Counted from the first letter of the stretch, positions 1 through 7,938 are shown. The stretch is DNA of 14,563 bases from a candidate division CSSED10-310 bacterium (GCA_016932295.1 JAFGDC010000408.1:1-14563); one strand, 5' to 3'. Numbers and translations: made by a program. Notes: generated from the sequence alone by a model not told the origin.

Positions 1-307
1 AGGGCGACACAGTGTCTTTCAAACTGATCCCGGCACTACCACCGGCAGACAGAGTCCGAGCCGGAATCCTTATGTCGAAACGAAAGTCATCCCGTCACCG
101 CGGCTGGACGCGATCCGTTCCTGCTGTTATCTTACCCGCGTGATCGCAAGGAGAACCGCCGACGGCGGCGAGGGGGATGGTGCGGATGATCAGGCGGAAT
201 GAGACTCTTCGTGACGGGATGACGACCATTCCCGGAACTGTTACCAGTTTTCAGGAACCGACCGACATCATGCGGGGCGGGCGGGCGTGTCGCCAAGGAA
301 TGACACG
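1..307. other. Left-end region without a confident gene
   Basis: No convincing gene is seen before the TerC-family start at 308. Two plus-strand frames are open at the left edge, one closing with TGA at 141-143 and one with TGA near 200, so the tail of an upstream gene could lie here; neither translation was recognised. A short GC hairpin (CCGCC-GAC-GGCGG, 156-168) is present. I looked for a manganese (yybP-ykoY) riboswitch because such elements often precede TerC-family genes, but could not match its core motifs. Confidence 0.4.
295..300 (+). promoter_or_regulatory. Ribosome binding site that sets the TerC start
   Basis: AAGGAA lies 7 bases before ATG 308. A GTG at 287 in the same frame would add seven residues but would place this site inside the coding region. 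The ATG is therefore the better start. Confidence 0.6.
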
Positions 308-1228
308 ATGAGCCATCAGATCCTGCTTTGGATACTATTCAATGTTTTTGTGCTGCTCATGCTGGCGCTTGACCTCGGCGTCTTCCACCGGCGCACTCAT
401 GAGGTCAGGGTCCGGGAAGCCTTGATTTGGACCATGGTCTGGATTGCATTGGCACTGCTGTTCTGCGGTGGGATCTACCTGCGGGCGGGATCGGTGAAGG
501 CGGTTCAGTTCCTGACCGGCTACCTGATCGAAAAGTCCCTGAGTGTCGATAATATTTTCGTGTTCCTGCTCATCTTCGGCTACTTCGGCGTCGCTCCCCG
601 CTACCAGCACAAGGTGCTGCTCTGGGGCATCCTGGGCGCCCTCATCATGCGAGCGCTTTTCATCCTCACCGGTATCACCATGATGAAACACCTGCACTGG
701 ATCATCTATGTCTTTGGCGCGTTCCTGATCTATACCGGCTTCAAGCTCATGGTCCAGAAGAACAAGCAGATTCATCCGGACAAGAACCCGGTGTTGCGCC
801 TGTTCAAGCGGTTCATGCCGGTGACCGAACGTATCGAGAATGACCGCTTCTTCGTGCGCCGGGCCGGCCGCCTCCTGGCCACGCCGCTCTTCATCGTGGT
901 CCTGGTCATAGAATCCACCGATGTGGTGTTCGCGGTCGATTCGATTCCCGCCATTCTCGCCATCACCGTCGATCCATTCATTGTTTACAGCTCCAACGTA
1001 TTTGCCATTCTCGGTCTGCGCGCGCTCTATTTCGCGCTCGCCGGGTTCATGCAGTTGTTCCACTACCTGCATTACGGACTGGCCGCCATCCTCGCGTTCG
1101 TCGGAGCGAAAATGCTGGTCTCGGAGTATTACAAGATACCGGCAGCGGCGGCCTTGGGAGTGATTGTCGGAGTGCTGCTGGTATCGGTGTTGGCGTCGCT
1201 GTTGATACCCGCCGCCGAAAAGACCTGA
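308..1228 (+). CDS. TerC/Alx-family integral membrane protein
   Basis: This 306-residue inner-membrane protein belongs to the TerC family, which includes Alx-type proteins linked in other bacteria to tellurite resistance and manganese export or homeostasis. About eight or nine hydrophobic segments run through the protein. The two family signatures are clear: EKSLSVDN at residues 75-82 and ESTDVVFAVDSIPA at 202-215. They supply intramembrane acidic residues D81, E202, D205 and D211, which are thought to act in metal transport. Length and layout match complete family members. ATG 308 is chosen over GTG 287 because of the AAGGAA site. The gene has no same-strand partner close by, so it is probably transcribed alone. 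Family assignment is firm; the actual substrate (Mn2+ or another metal) is inferred from the family only. Confidence 0.95.
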   Translation: MSHQILLWILFNVFVLLMLALDLGVFHRRTHEVRVREALIWTMVWIALALLFCGGIYLRAGSVKAVQFLTGYLIEKSLSVDNIFVFLLIFGYFGVAPRYQHKVLLWGILGALIMRALFILTGITMMKHLHWIIYVFGAFLIYTGFKLMVQKNKQIHPDKNPVLRLFKRFMPVTERIENDRFFVRRAGRLLATPLFIVVLVIESTDVVFAVDSIPAILAITVDPFIVYSSNVFAILGLRALYFALAGFMQLFHYLHYGLAAILAFVGAKMLVSEYYKIPAAAALGVIVGVLLVSVLASLLIPAAEKT

Positions 1229-1550
1229 AATCGAGTCTCCGCCACCCGCGCCGTGCGTTTTCGTGGTTACCCGGCAGCCAGGCCGGGCAATCTCCCACGG
1301 CACCGGGAATGGGACATGGATTACCCCCAATCCACCGCCGGTATACAGGGGTCGTACCAGGAATCTCGTACATCTCGCCGTGAAGCGTTGGCAGTCTAAT
1401 GTTTACGACGGCCGATAGTTTCTTCAGTTACGTCGTTTTGCCGTTTTGACAGGTACTTGTTCCGTGGTCTTGGCTGCGACCTTTGAGATGCGTCCCCCGG
1501 TCCGGCATGACACACCTCCCGATCCTTGGCGGTGGTGTAAAAATCCCTTG

Positions 1551-1580
1551 TTGACGGTGTGAAAAACAGCATGATAAAAG
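1551..1580 (+). promoter_or_regulatory. Possible sigma70-type promoter
   Basis: TTGACG (1551-1556) is followed after 17 bases by ATAAAA (1574-1579). Read one base later, TAAAAG is preceded by TGA, like an extended -10. A start near 1586 would give a leader of about 40 bases before GTG 1625. The -35 is good and the -10 is weak; this is inference by eye. Confidence 0.28.
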
Positions 1581-1610
1581 TAACGTCATTTCAGCGCGTT
1601 CCCAAACCGA

Positions 1611-1618
1611 AGGAGGAG
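1611..1618 (+). promoter_or_regulatory. Strong ribosome binding site for the dockerin-protein gene
   Basis: AGGAGGAG ends 6 bases before GTG 1625. It outweighs the earlier in-frame GTG at 1559, which would put 22 polar residues ahead of the signal peptide. Confidence 0.75.
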
Positions 1619-1624
1619 TATCGG

Positions 1625-2920
1625 GTGAAAAAAGCACATGTGGTGATTGGACTAGCGGCAGTCGTAATGATGTGTCTCGGCGCGGATCATGGCGGCGCCT
1701 TCGTCGCGAAGATGGGATTCCCGGGCGGCAAGGTGCGGATGGATCATGATCAGGCCGGCGTGCTGCACATTGCGTGGGTGAACGGCGGCGTTCGTTATGC
1801 GCGCTCACTGGATGGCGGTGCCACCTGGCAGGATTACGGGATTGTTCCTGGATCCAGCGATGTCTATGAATGGTGGGTGTCGGTGAGCGGCGACAGCGAG
1901 GGCAACGGGCATATCGTTTACAGCTCGGGCTTGCAGCGGCTGTATTACAACAAGTTCGACGGCACGTCATGGACCGGCAAGGAAACCGCCTATACCGGGC
2001 ACCTGCCGATCGTACCGGGTATTACGGTCGATACCAGCGGACAGGTGTTCGTCTCCATGAAGGTGGAAGCGGCCGGCGAGGGTTGGACCATATCCTGTGT
2101 GCGCCGCAATCCACAGACAGGGCAGTGGAGCGGCAAGGAAGTACTCTCGCAGATCGGGGTGTACGAACCGGGCGCGGCATTCATGGATGCCGATGACCAG
2201 GGTCGCGTGGCCTGTGTCTGGCAGTCGGGCCGACCCGCCATCCCCCGCAGCCGGGTTTTCGAGAACGGCGCCTGGTCGGGTATCCGCAGCCTTCCCGGCC
2301 GTGGCGGCGCTGGCGATCCTTTCGTGGCTTTCGGCCAGGATGGGAAAATGGTGGCTACCTGGGCCGAATACACCAACACCGGCAGCGGCTGGATAATAGA
2401 CGGTATCTTCATGTCGCATTATACCACTTCCTGGTCGCCGGCGGTACGGGTGTCTCCCAATTCAGACCTGCAGGGCGATGTCTGGCCGTGCACAACCATT
2501 GACGAGAACGGCATCACATGGATTTCGTGGACCGAAGGTAAGTTCAGCGCCGCTCATTGCTGGCTGGCAGCCTATTCCGAGTCTGATGGCTGGCTCTACC
2601 GGCAGACCCTGCCGTACAACGTGGCGCAATGGTCGTCCGTGATCGACGGCAAGGGCGACCGGATCTACGTGGTGTGGGACAGTGCCGAGGGTCTGTACTT
2701 CGATTCTTTCAACGTGGGTGCATGGCCTGGCCAGCGGATCCACGGCGATATAGACATCGACGGCTGGTGTGACGGCGAGGACCTGATCCGGCTCAGCATC
2801 GCCTTCGGTACCCAGAACGGACATCCCAAGTGGGATGCCGGCGCTGACCTCGACAACAACGGTACCATCGACGGCAACGATCTGGCCGTGATCGGCGCCA
2901 ACTTCGGCATGAGCAATTAA
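1625..2920 (+). CDS. Secreted beta-propeller (BNR/Asp-box-like) protein with C-terminal dockerin
   Basis: The product from GTG 1625 is 431 residues. It opens with a Sec-type signal peptide (two lysines, then a hydrophobic stretch to about residue 20-25), so it is exported. Residues about 26-370 form repeated short strands with Trp/Gly-rich turns and one clear Asp-box, SLDGGATW (61-68), as in sialidase/BNR-type propellers. No sialidase catalytic set is seen, so binding rather than hydrolysis is more likely. Residues 374-431 are a dockerin: two 12-residue calcium loops, DIDIDGWCDGED (375-386) and DLDNNGTIDGND (408-419), each followed by a similar hydrophobic helix ending in Phe-Gly. The next gene, 10 bases on, encodes a cohesin-like lipoprotein, the expected type of binding partner. 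The propeller resembles that of the minus-strand protein at 5574-7835. The ligand is unknown. Confidence 0.9.
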   Translation: MKKAHVVIGLAAVVMMCLGADHGGAFVAKMGFPGGKVRMDHDQAGVLHIAWVNGGVRYARSLDGGATWQDYGIVPGSSDVYEWWVSVSGDSEGNGHIVYSSGLQRLYYNKFDGTSWTGKETAYTGHLPIVPGITVDTSGQVFVSMKVEAAGEGWTISCVRRNPQTGQWSGKEVLSQIGVYEPGAAFMDADDQGRVACVWQSGRPAIPRSRVFENGAWSGIRSLPGRGGAGDPFVAFGQDGKMVATWAEYTNTGSGWIIDGIFMSHYTTSWSPAVRVSPNSDLQGDVWPCTTIDENGITWISWTEGKFSAAHCWLAAYSESDGWLYRQTLPYNVAQWSSVIDGKGDRIYVVWDSAEGLYFDSFNVGAWPGQRIHGDIDIDGWCDGEDLIRLSIAFGTQNGHPKWDAGADLDNNGTIDGNDLAVIGANFGMSN

Positions 2921-2930
2921 GGAGGCCGTG

Positions 2931-3473
2931 ATGAAGAAAACCCTGCACTACCTGGTTCTTATTGCCGCCCTCACCTCCATGGCCGCCTTCCTGGGTGCTT
3001 GCAGCAGCGAAGAAGAGGAGGTAACCGGCGATGCCTCCGTCACCTTCACCAGTGACGAACCGGTCCCCCAGGCTAACAGCGTGTACCTCGAACTCTCCGA
3101 CAGCAGCTCGCGCGACTTTGAAATCAAGGTCATGGTCGATGGCATCAACAATGCCTACGGAATCGGTTTCAACCTCGACTTCGACCCCGCCATGTTCGCG
3201 TTCGAAAGCGGCACCGAGGGGGATTTTCTGAATACCGGCGCCGGCACCAATTTCTTCGCCAGCTCCCGCAATCCCGGCTCGGTGGTGGTCTCGGTGTCGC
3301 GGGTCGGCACGACGGGAGGCGTCACCGGCAACGGCCTGATCTGCACACTGACGTTCAGGGTGCTGGGTGAAGGCACCTGTAACCTGCGCTTCACCAAGAC
3401 CACGGCGCAGACCCCCGACGGCGATGCCATCGGGATTCGCTGGATATCAGGGACGGTCACCATCGTTAACTGA
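2931..3473 (+). CDS. Lipoprotein with a single cohesin-like domain
   Basis: The 180-residue product has a lipoprotein signal peptide with lipobox LGAC and the modified cysteine at residue 24. The next residues are SerSer then a run of acidic residues; there is no Asp at +2, so outer-membrane sorting is likely. From about residue 50 to the C-terminus the body reads as one cohesin-type beta-sandwich: a strand-rich start, the hallmark YGIGFNLDFDP (76-86), and a late Gly-Leu-Ile-Cys-Thr-Leu-Thr-Phe strand followed by a short C-terminal strand. Cohesins bind dockerins in a calcium-dependent way. The start is ATG 2931, set by AAGGAGG (2919-2925), which overlaps the stop of the upstream dockerin gene; a GTG at 2928 is less well placed. 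The tight spacing shows co-expression with that gene. Alone, it could be a stand-alone cohesin-fold binding domain; the neighbour makes a docking role more likely. Confidence 0.87.
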   Translation: MKKTLHYLVLIAALTSMAAFLGACSSEEEEVTGDASVTFTSDEPVPQANSVYLELSDSSSRDFEIKVMVDGINNAYGIGFNLDFDPAMFAFESGTEGDFLNTGAGTNFFASSRNPGSVVVSVSRVGTTGGVTGNGLICTLTFRVLGEGTCNLRFTKTTAQTPDGDAIGIRWISGTVTIVN

Positions 3474-3492
3474 TTGGATACGCGATTCTCCA

Positions 3493-3523
3493 CGCCCCTG
3501 GTTCGCACCCCGAACCGGGGGCG
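3493..3523. terminator. Long hairpin between convergent genes, probable terminator
   Basis: A 13-bp stem (3493-3505 with 3511-3523, one G-U wobble) closes a 5-base loop. It lies 20 bases after the lipoprotein stop and 37 bases from the end of the opposing glycosyltransferase gene, so it could stop transcription from both sides. Only a weak T-stretch follows on either strand, so intrinsic termination is likely but not certain. Confidence 0.6.
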
Positions 3524-3559
3524 TTGCATCAAGGCGCGACCGGCCCCACGTCCGATGAC

Positions 3560-5560
3560 TCAGTAGGTTCCCCTCACCTGGTACTCCGGCCCCATGACCT
3601 CCGAGTGTTCGATGGGATAAAGGACCGGAGCATCCCGATACATCGGAGAATGCATCAGAAAGACATCATGGATGATCAGTTGAGCACCCAGTCGATGGGG
3701 CGTGAAAGAGACCTTGATCATCCTGGTTTCCAGTTCCCCGAAAGGGCAGAGAACAGGCAGAGGACCGGTGGAGGAGAATACGGATCGCCAGTCGGCGCCG
3801 TCGATGGAAGCCGAAAGCTGTAATGTGCCTTCCAACTCGGGTTCTTCGACGAACCATCCCACGGCATTCACCAGCGCCACGTGTTCCAGATCCAGGGTGT
3901 AGCTGAATTCAGAAACCAGCGGCGGGGACCGCCAGACGGTGCTCCTGTCCATGTCAGCGGCATTGTGCAGCGGATCGCCTTGCGGGCTTTCCACGCTGGT
4001 GTATGCGAAGGTCACCCGGTAGGGCAGACCAATCATGATCGCACCCCGCCGTATGAGCGTTCCCGCCAGTTCCATCGGGTTGTGACCGGTATGGAAATCG
4101 AAGAATCCCTGGCCGGACAGGTAGGCTGTCAACCGTCCTTCCGCGCCTCGCGGCTTGTCGCGCAGGAATGGGTGGGTGAAGATATAGGTGAGGTTCCGGC
4201 ACTTGAGATCCGCGCTCGAAATCTGTTTCTCGTGGCCGATCCTGCCCCTTTCCGTGAGATCGGCATGGGCGATGGTCGGCTCCGTGAGTCCCAGCATGTC
4301 CAGCGTCGGCAGGCCGCAGAAGTAAGGAATCGCGCCCACGGCACGGGTGGCGATCCATTCCCCCGGCCGGCCGTACATGGCCAACCAGCGGCCGATCCGA
4401 ACCCAGTCCAACAGGTAGCCCCTCATCATGTCCACGCTGTCCACGCCGCGCTCCACGTTCACCATGGCGGGTTGCGCCATGCCCAGGATGAACAGCAGCA
4501 CCAGCCCCATTCCCAATCGAGCGCCGGCGGGTGAGGATGATCGCGCCCACGTTTCGGCGCAACGCTGGCAGCCGGTGACGATGAGGGCGGTGAGCAGGGG
4601 CAGGGCGGGAATGACGAAGCGGTATTCCATGAAGTCGCCGCCCACCCATGCCACATAGGAATAGTAGGCCGCCGCGACCCATGCTCCAAGGCGCCGGGCG
4701 CGACGTCGGGACGGCGTGCCGAGGCATACCGCTGCTATTGCGCAAGGCAGAAACCACAGGAGGTGGTATGACTGGGCGAATTCGAGGAGATACCTGGCGC
4801 CGGAGCTGAAATAGGCTTGACCGGCTGACTTCGCGTAGAACGTGTTCGGGAGTGGATAGCCATAGTAATAGTAACGCCAGCAGTAGTAAGGCAGATAAAG
4901 CACCACCGCCGGCAGCGCCAAGCTCATGAGTCGGCGGCGGAATCCTCCGGAACGAAAGAGGAAGAGCCCGGCGGCGATCACCAGGGTCAGGTATACCCCC
5001 TCGGGTCTGGTCAGCGCTGCCAGCGCCATGCAGCACCCGGCGCCGAACCAGGCGCGGCGGCCTTCCCGCGGGCCGGTTCCTTCCGTGGCACAGAGCATGG
5101 CCGCCGTGATTAGGCAGGTGAACAGGCTGGTTTCGAGACCGCTGGTAGCCCACGCGCCCATGCTCTGATTGACGGCCAGCGCCAGACCGGCGGCTAGCGC
5201 CATGGGCCGGGATGCGCCCCAGGCGAGCGCCAGTCTGATGGTAAGGTAGAGACAGACCATGGCCGCCGCGATGCTCGCCGTGACGGCGAATCGCCAGGGC
5301 TCGCCGCCCATTGCGCGGGGAACGGCCAGCAGCATGATCCAGAGGAAGTTCGTGTAGCCCTCGACCCTGATGTGATCGTTGAACACCAGTCCCTTACCCT
5401 GCACGAAGTTGTCCAGGTAGCGGAAGGAAATGAATGCATCGTCGCAGAGAAACGCCAGTGCCAGCGCATGGGTGAAGAACGCCGCCAGGATCACGATCAG
5501 AGCGAGGTGATACAGGGTTCCCGGACGATCGTGGCGGCTGGTCACCTGGCTGCCGCTCAC
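3560..5560 (-). CDS. AftB-like GT-C membrane glycosyltransferase with C-terminal discoidin-like domain
   Basis: This 666-residue protein has about ten membrane segments in its first 370 residues. The first outside loop carries the GT-C acidic pair D40-D41 in CDDAFISFRY, then a VEGYTNFLW stretch (66-74); both resemble the AftB/arabinofuranosyltransferase-like group that uses polyprenyl-phosphate sugar donors. A soluble region follows, containing PTLDMLGLTEP and IGHEK, also typical of this group. Residues about 533-636 form a beta-rich domain (DMDRSTVW, LDLEHV, SIDGADWRSV) like F5/8 type C (discoidin) carbohydrate-binding domains. The gene starts with GTG 5560, 13 bases after the stop of the upstream propeller gene, so the two are probably co-transcribed. 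No good ribosome binding site is seen, and an in-frame GTG at 5545 is an alternative start. The role is transfer of a sugar to a surface glycan on the outer face of the inner membrane; the sugar is not known. Confidence 0.9.
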   Translation of the reverse strand: MSGSQVTSRHDRPGTLYHLALIVILAAFFTHALALAFLCDDAFISFRYLDNFVQGKGLVFNDHIRVEGYTNFLWIMLLAVPRAMGGEPWRFAVTASIAAAMVCLYLTIRLALAWGASRPMALAAGLALAVNQSMGAWATSGLETSLFTCLITAAMLCATEGTGPREGRRAWFGAGCCMALAALTRPEGVYLTLVIAAGLFLFRSGGFRRRLMSLALPAVVLYLPYYCWRYYYYGYPLPNTFYAKSAGQAYFSSGARYLLEFAQSYHLLWFLPCAIAAVCLGTPSRRRARRLGAWVAAAYYSYVAWVGGDFMEYRFVIPALPLLTALIVTGCQRCAETWARSSSPAGARLGMGLVLLFILGMAQPAMVNVERGVDSVDMMRGYLLDWVRIGRWLAMYGRPGEWIATRAVGAIPYFCGLPTLDMLGLTEPTIAHADLTERGRIGHEKQISSADLKCRNLTYIFTHPFLRDKPRGAEGRLTAYLSGQGFFDFHTGHNPMELAGTLIRRGAIMIGLPYRVTFAYTSVESPQGDPLHNAADMDRSTVWRSPPLVSEFSYTLDLEHVALVNAVGWFVEEPELEGTLQLSASIDGADWRSVFSSTGPLPVLCPFGELETRMIKVSFTPHRLGAQLIIHDVFLMHSPMYRDAPVLYPIEHSEVMGPEYQVRGTY

Positions 5561-5573
5561 TATTGTTCCGGGC

Positions 5574-7835
5574 TCATCCGTGGTAGCCGGCTGATGGCGA
5601 ATCCGGACTCAACGTGGGTATCATGGTCGGCAGCAGGGGTGTGCGGGTGGGACTGGCGGTGGGGCTGGGCGAACTGGTGCAGGATGGCGTGGAAGTCGGT
5701 GTCGCGGTCGTGGTGCGGGTGGGTGTGAGAGTCGGCGTGAGGGATGGAGTGAGGGTAGGGGTCAGGGTCGGCGTGAGGGAAGGGGTCAGGGTGGGGCTGA
5801 GTGTGGGGGTCAGGGTCGGACTGAGCGTGGGAGATGCGGTGGGAGACATCGTGGGAGAACGGGTTGGGGTGGCTGTCTTGGTGGCGGTGTGACTCGGCGT
5901 TGCCGACGGCGTCGCGGAAGGTGATGGTGAGGGCGCTGCGGTGGGAGTGGCGGACGGAGCGGGGGTGACGGTTCCTGGTGGAATCACCAGGTAGGGCCAC
6001 AGGTCGCTGCCGGCTCCCCTCGCATCGGTGGCGAGCAGTTCCAGGCAGTAAACGCCTTCAAACCCTGCGAGCGCCTCCCCCGGGATATCGTACCCGTCGG
6101 CGAAGAAACCATCACCGGGATCCAGGTCGCCATGTCCGCCGTCATCATAGAGGAACACTCCCGAGGGAATTCCTTGATAATAGAACTCGACATCGATGGG
6201 TGGTTCACCATCCAGAACCCAGGCCAGGATGTCGAGCCGATTTGTCGGGCGGAGCGATGACAGATCGGAGCCCAGGAAACCCGCGAACACGATGCGGGGC
6301 GGATTGTCGAAGTCCCTCCCAGTGAGCCCGTCCATGAGCCTTGTGGTCTGCCAGTCGGGCGTGGTGGCATGTGCGTTCGGCCCGATGGTGAGATACGGCC
6401 AGGTCTGGGTGGTTGTTCCCGTGCGGTCGGTGGCGACGATGGAGAAAAGGTAATTGAAGGCCGGGCTGGGTGGCATGGGCAGTTGTGTGGCGAAGATGAA
6501 GTCGCCGGCGCCGTAGTCGCCGTGGAAACCGTCATCGAACAGTTCGAACAACGGGCCGAGGCCGGTGTAGCCATCGTATGCCAGGACTGAGACGATGTCC
6601 TCCGGTCCGTCGCCGTCCATCACGGCGACCTGGACGATCGCCATACCGCCGTCGGGTGTCAGCGGCTGATTGCCGTAGCCGCCGGCGATCATCACCGGTG
6701 GTGAACCGGCGCTGACAAGCGCCTTGTGATAGAACGATCCGCGGTGGTCGAGCCAGACCAGGTGAAAGTCAGAGCACTCCGCTTCAATATCCGGCAATTC
6801 ATGTACTTCGCCCTGGGAGACTATGGGTCGTTCCGTGTCCAGCCAGCCGGATGCATCCCGCAACCGATAATGGGTCCAGCCGTCCTGGGGCCAGGTGATG
6901 GCCACCTGGTCGCGAGTATTGACCGCCAGGTGAGAACCGATAGCACCGTAAGTTTCATCCATGTGGTCCTGGCTGTTGACATGCAGGCCCGTGCCACCAT
7001 TGGTCCAGCCGTCGCCGTCACGCATGGCGTAGAACACACCGCCCACGAACCAGCTCCCGCTTCTGGCATACCTGGTCCAGCACACATGCGGCCGGCCGAG
7101 GCTGTCCACCGCGACGGCTGGTCCCCCGGCGCCGTCCTGGTTGTAAATGATTTCCGTCTCGTCCCAGGTGGAGAAGCAACCCGCGCGATAGTAAATTTTG
7201 ATACCGCCGCCGGCCGGTCCGAGCCAGACGACATGCACCACGCCGTCCGGTCCGACGGCGATGTCCGGGCTGCCGTAATCCGTGTCGGAACCACTGAGCC
7301 GGCGGCCGGTGCTCCATCTGCCGTTCATGTAATAACGATATTCGACACCCATGTAGCCTGGGTAGTGCCGTTCCATGGCAAGATGCACGACACCCTGGTC
7401 ATCACAGGCGATGACCGGTTTCGAACAGCCGGGAGATGAGGACGCCGCGTAGACCGTCTGTTTCTGACCCCAGGACCAGCCGTTGAAAATGCTGTGGTAA
7501 ATCCTCGTGTTGCCGCTGGTTCCCCAGACCACGTGGGCGGTGCCGGCGGGAGTTGTGGCGCCGCGCGGACGGCCGAACTGCCACCCCCAGTCATTACTGT
7601 TCGGCAGCACGGAATGTTCGCCCCAGCCGTCGCTTTGCCAGGGTACGTGGTGGACGCTGCCGTCCTGCATGGAGGTGAACACCAGGTGCAGCCGGTCGGC
7701 CTGGTGCCCGGACAGATCGGCGACATGACCACCGATGCCGAGACAGGTTTCCGCGGTCTCATAATGGGTGGCGGCGTGTGCGCCCGTCGCCAGAAATAAT
7801 CCAGCCAAAATCGTAAACCAATGGCGCGATTTCAA
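5574..7835 (-). CDS. Secreted propeller protein with two Ig-like repeats and a Pro/Thr/Ser tail
   Basis: The 753-residue product starts with TTG 7835, supported by GAGGAGG 4 bases upstream. Residues 1-21 are a Sec signal peptide (cleavage near AHA-AT). Residues about 22-377 are Trp/Gly-rich repeats of short strands, typical of a propeller and similar in style to the dockerin protein at 1625-2920. Two related domains follow, 378-491 and 492-618. Each has an acidic loop, [12 protein letters not shown] in the first and [12 protein letters not shown] in the second, and each ends in WPYL plus Thr-Ile or Val-Ile; the loops may bind calcium. Residues 619-753 are almost only Pro, Thr, Ser and Ala, then the protein stops. 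Such tails are usually linkers to a further domain, but none follows here. The gene precedes a membrane glycosyltransferase gene by 13 bases, so the tail might be glycosylated. The ligand is unknown. Confidence 0.88.
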   Translation of the reverse strand: MKSRHWFTILAGLFLATGAHAATHYETAETCLGIGGHVADLSGHQADRLHLVFTSMQDGSVHHVPWQSDGWGEHSVLPNSNDWGWQFGRPRGATTPAGTAHVVWGTSGNTRIYHSIFNGWSWGQKQTVYAASSSPGCSKPVIACDDQGVVHLAMERHYPGYMGVEYRYYMNGRWSTGRRLSGSDTDYGSPDIAVGPDGVVHVVWLGPAGGGIKIYYRAGCFSTWDETEIIYNQDGAGGPAVAVDSLGRPHVCWTRYARSGSWFVGGVFYAMRDGDGWTNGGTGLHVNSQDHMDETYGAIGSHLAVNTRDQVAITWPQDGWTHYRLRDASGWLDTERPIVSQGEVHELPDIEAECSDFHLVWLDHRGSFYHKALVSAGSPPVMIAGGYGNQPLTPDGGMAIVQVAVMDGDGPEDIVSVLAYDGYTGLGPLFELFDDGFHGDYGAGDFIFATQLPMPPSPAFNYLFSIVATDRTGTTTQTWPYLTIGPNAHATTPDWQTTRLMDGLTGRDFDNPPRIVFAGFLGSDLSSLRPTNRLDILAWVLDGEPPIDVEFYYQGIPSGVFLYDDGGHGDLDPGDGFFADGYDIPGEALAGFEGVYCLELLATDARGAGSDLWPYLVIPPGTVTPAPSATPTAAPSPSPSATPSATPSHTATKTATPTRSPTMSPTASPTLSPTLTPTLSPTLTPSLTPTLTPTLTPSLTPTLTPTRTTTATPTSTPSCTSSPSPTASPTRTPLLPTMIPTLSPDSPSAGYHG
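5577..5981 (-). repeat. Low-complexity Pro/Thr/Ser coding region
   Basis: This stretch encodes the last 135 residues of the propeller protein, built from SPT, TPT and PTLT-type units. On the plus strand it is G-rich and strongly G/C-skewed, and several frames stay open through it because of its composition. Replication slippage and sequencing or assembly error are both more likely here than elsewhere in the window. Confidence 0.9.
5758..5829 (-). repeat. Three tandem 24-base imperfect repeats
   Basis: Within the linker, three 24-base units begin at 5758, 5782 and 5806. Each opens on the plus strand with GGGGTCAGGGT and then diverges. They encode eight-residue steps of the PTLT/SPTL type. Half-units of 12 bases are also visible, which suggests growth by duplication. 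Confidence 0.75.
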
Positions 7836-7839
7836 GATT

Positions 7840-7871
7840 CCTCCTCACAGGGGGGCCTCCTCACAGGGGGG
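7840..7871 (-). repeat. Tandem duplication carrying two copies of the ribosome binding site
   Basis: The 16-base unit CCTCCTCACAGGGGGG occurs twice with no gap, at 7840-7855 and 7856-7871. On the minus strand each copy contains GAGGAGG. The copy at 7846-7840 is 4 bases from the TTG start at 7835 and is the functional site; the second copy lies 16 bases further upstream. Confidence 0.85.
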
Positions 7872-7938
7872 GGCGTGGTTGCATTCGCGATTGTACACCG
7901 ACTCGGAAGAAGGCCGGCGGTATGACCCGGCCTGCACC

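Larger units (their letters stand above)
1229..1624. other. Intergenic region between TerC gene and propeller gene
   Basis: About 395 bases separate the TerC gene from the supported GTG start at 1625. There is a weak hairpin (CCCGGC/GCCGGG, 1270-1287) without a following T-run, so it is not a convincing terminator. A possible promoter lies at 1551-1580. No small gene or known RNA was recognised. Confidence 0.5.

Noticed and set aside
1..307. Manganese (yybP-ykoY) riboswitch before the TerC gene
   Set aside because: Expected from other TerC-family genes, but the conserved core motifs could not be found by eye. A covariance-model search would settle it.
1270..1287. Hairpin after the TerC gene as a terminator
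   Set aside because: Only 6 bp, with no T-run after it.
335..1330. Long minus-strand open frame opposite the TerC gene (331 codons)
   Set aside because: It is antisense to a clear TerC-family protein, is rich in His/Gln/Glu without domain patterns, and results from high GC codon usage.
3881..5153. Long frames overlapping the AftB-like glycosyltransferase (plus-strand 3881-4534, minus-strand 3954-5153)
   Set aside because: Both are shadows of a gene with clear membrane segments and catalytic motifs.
5614..5892. Repeat-rich stretch as a CRISPR array
   Set aside because: The repeats are short, adjacent, in frame and without unique spacers; they encode a Pro/Thr/Ser linker.
5560..6000. Alternative minus-strand frame through the linker as evidence of a frameshift
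   Set aside because: All frames stay open there because of composition. The alternative frame gives a His/Pro-rich sequence with no domain and ends at the next gene start, so it does not restore a missing domain.
6726..7439. 237-codon plus-strand frame inside the minus-strand propeller gene
   Set aside because: It is antisense to a coherent secreted protein with signal peptide and repeated domains; no ribosome binding site or recognisable product.
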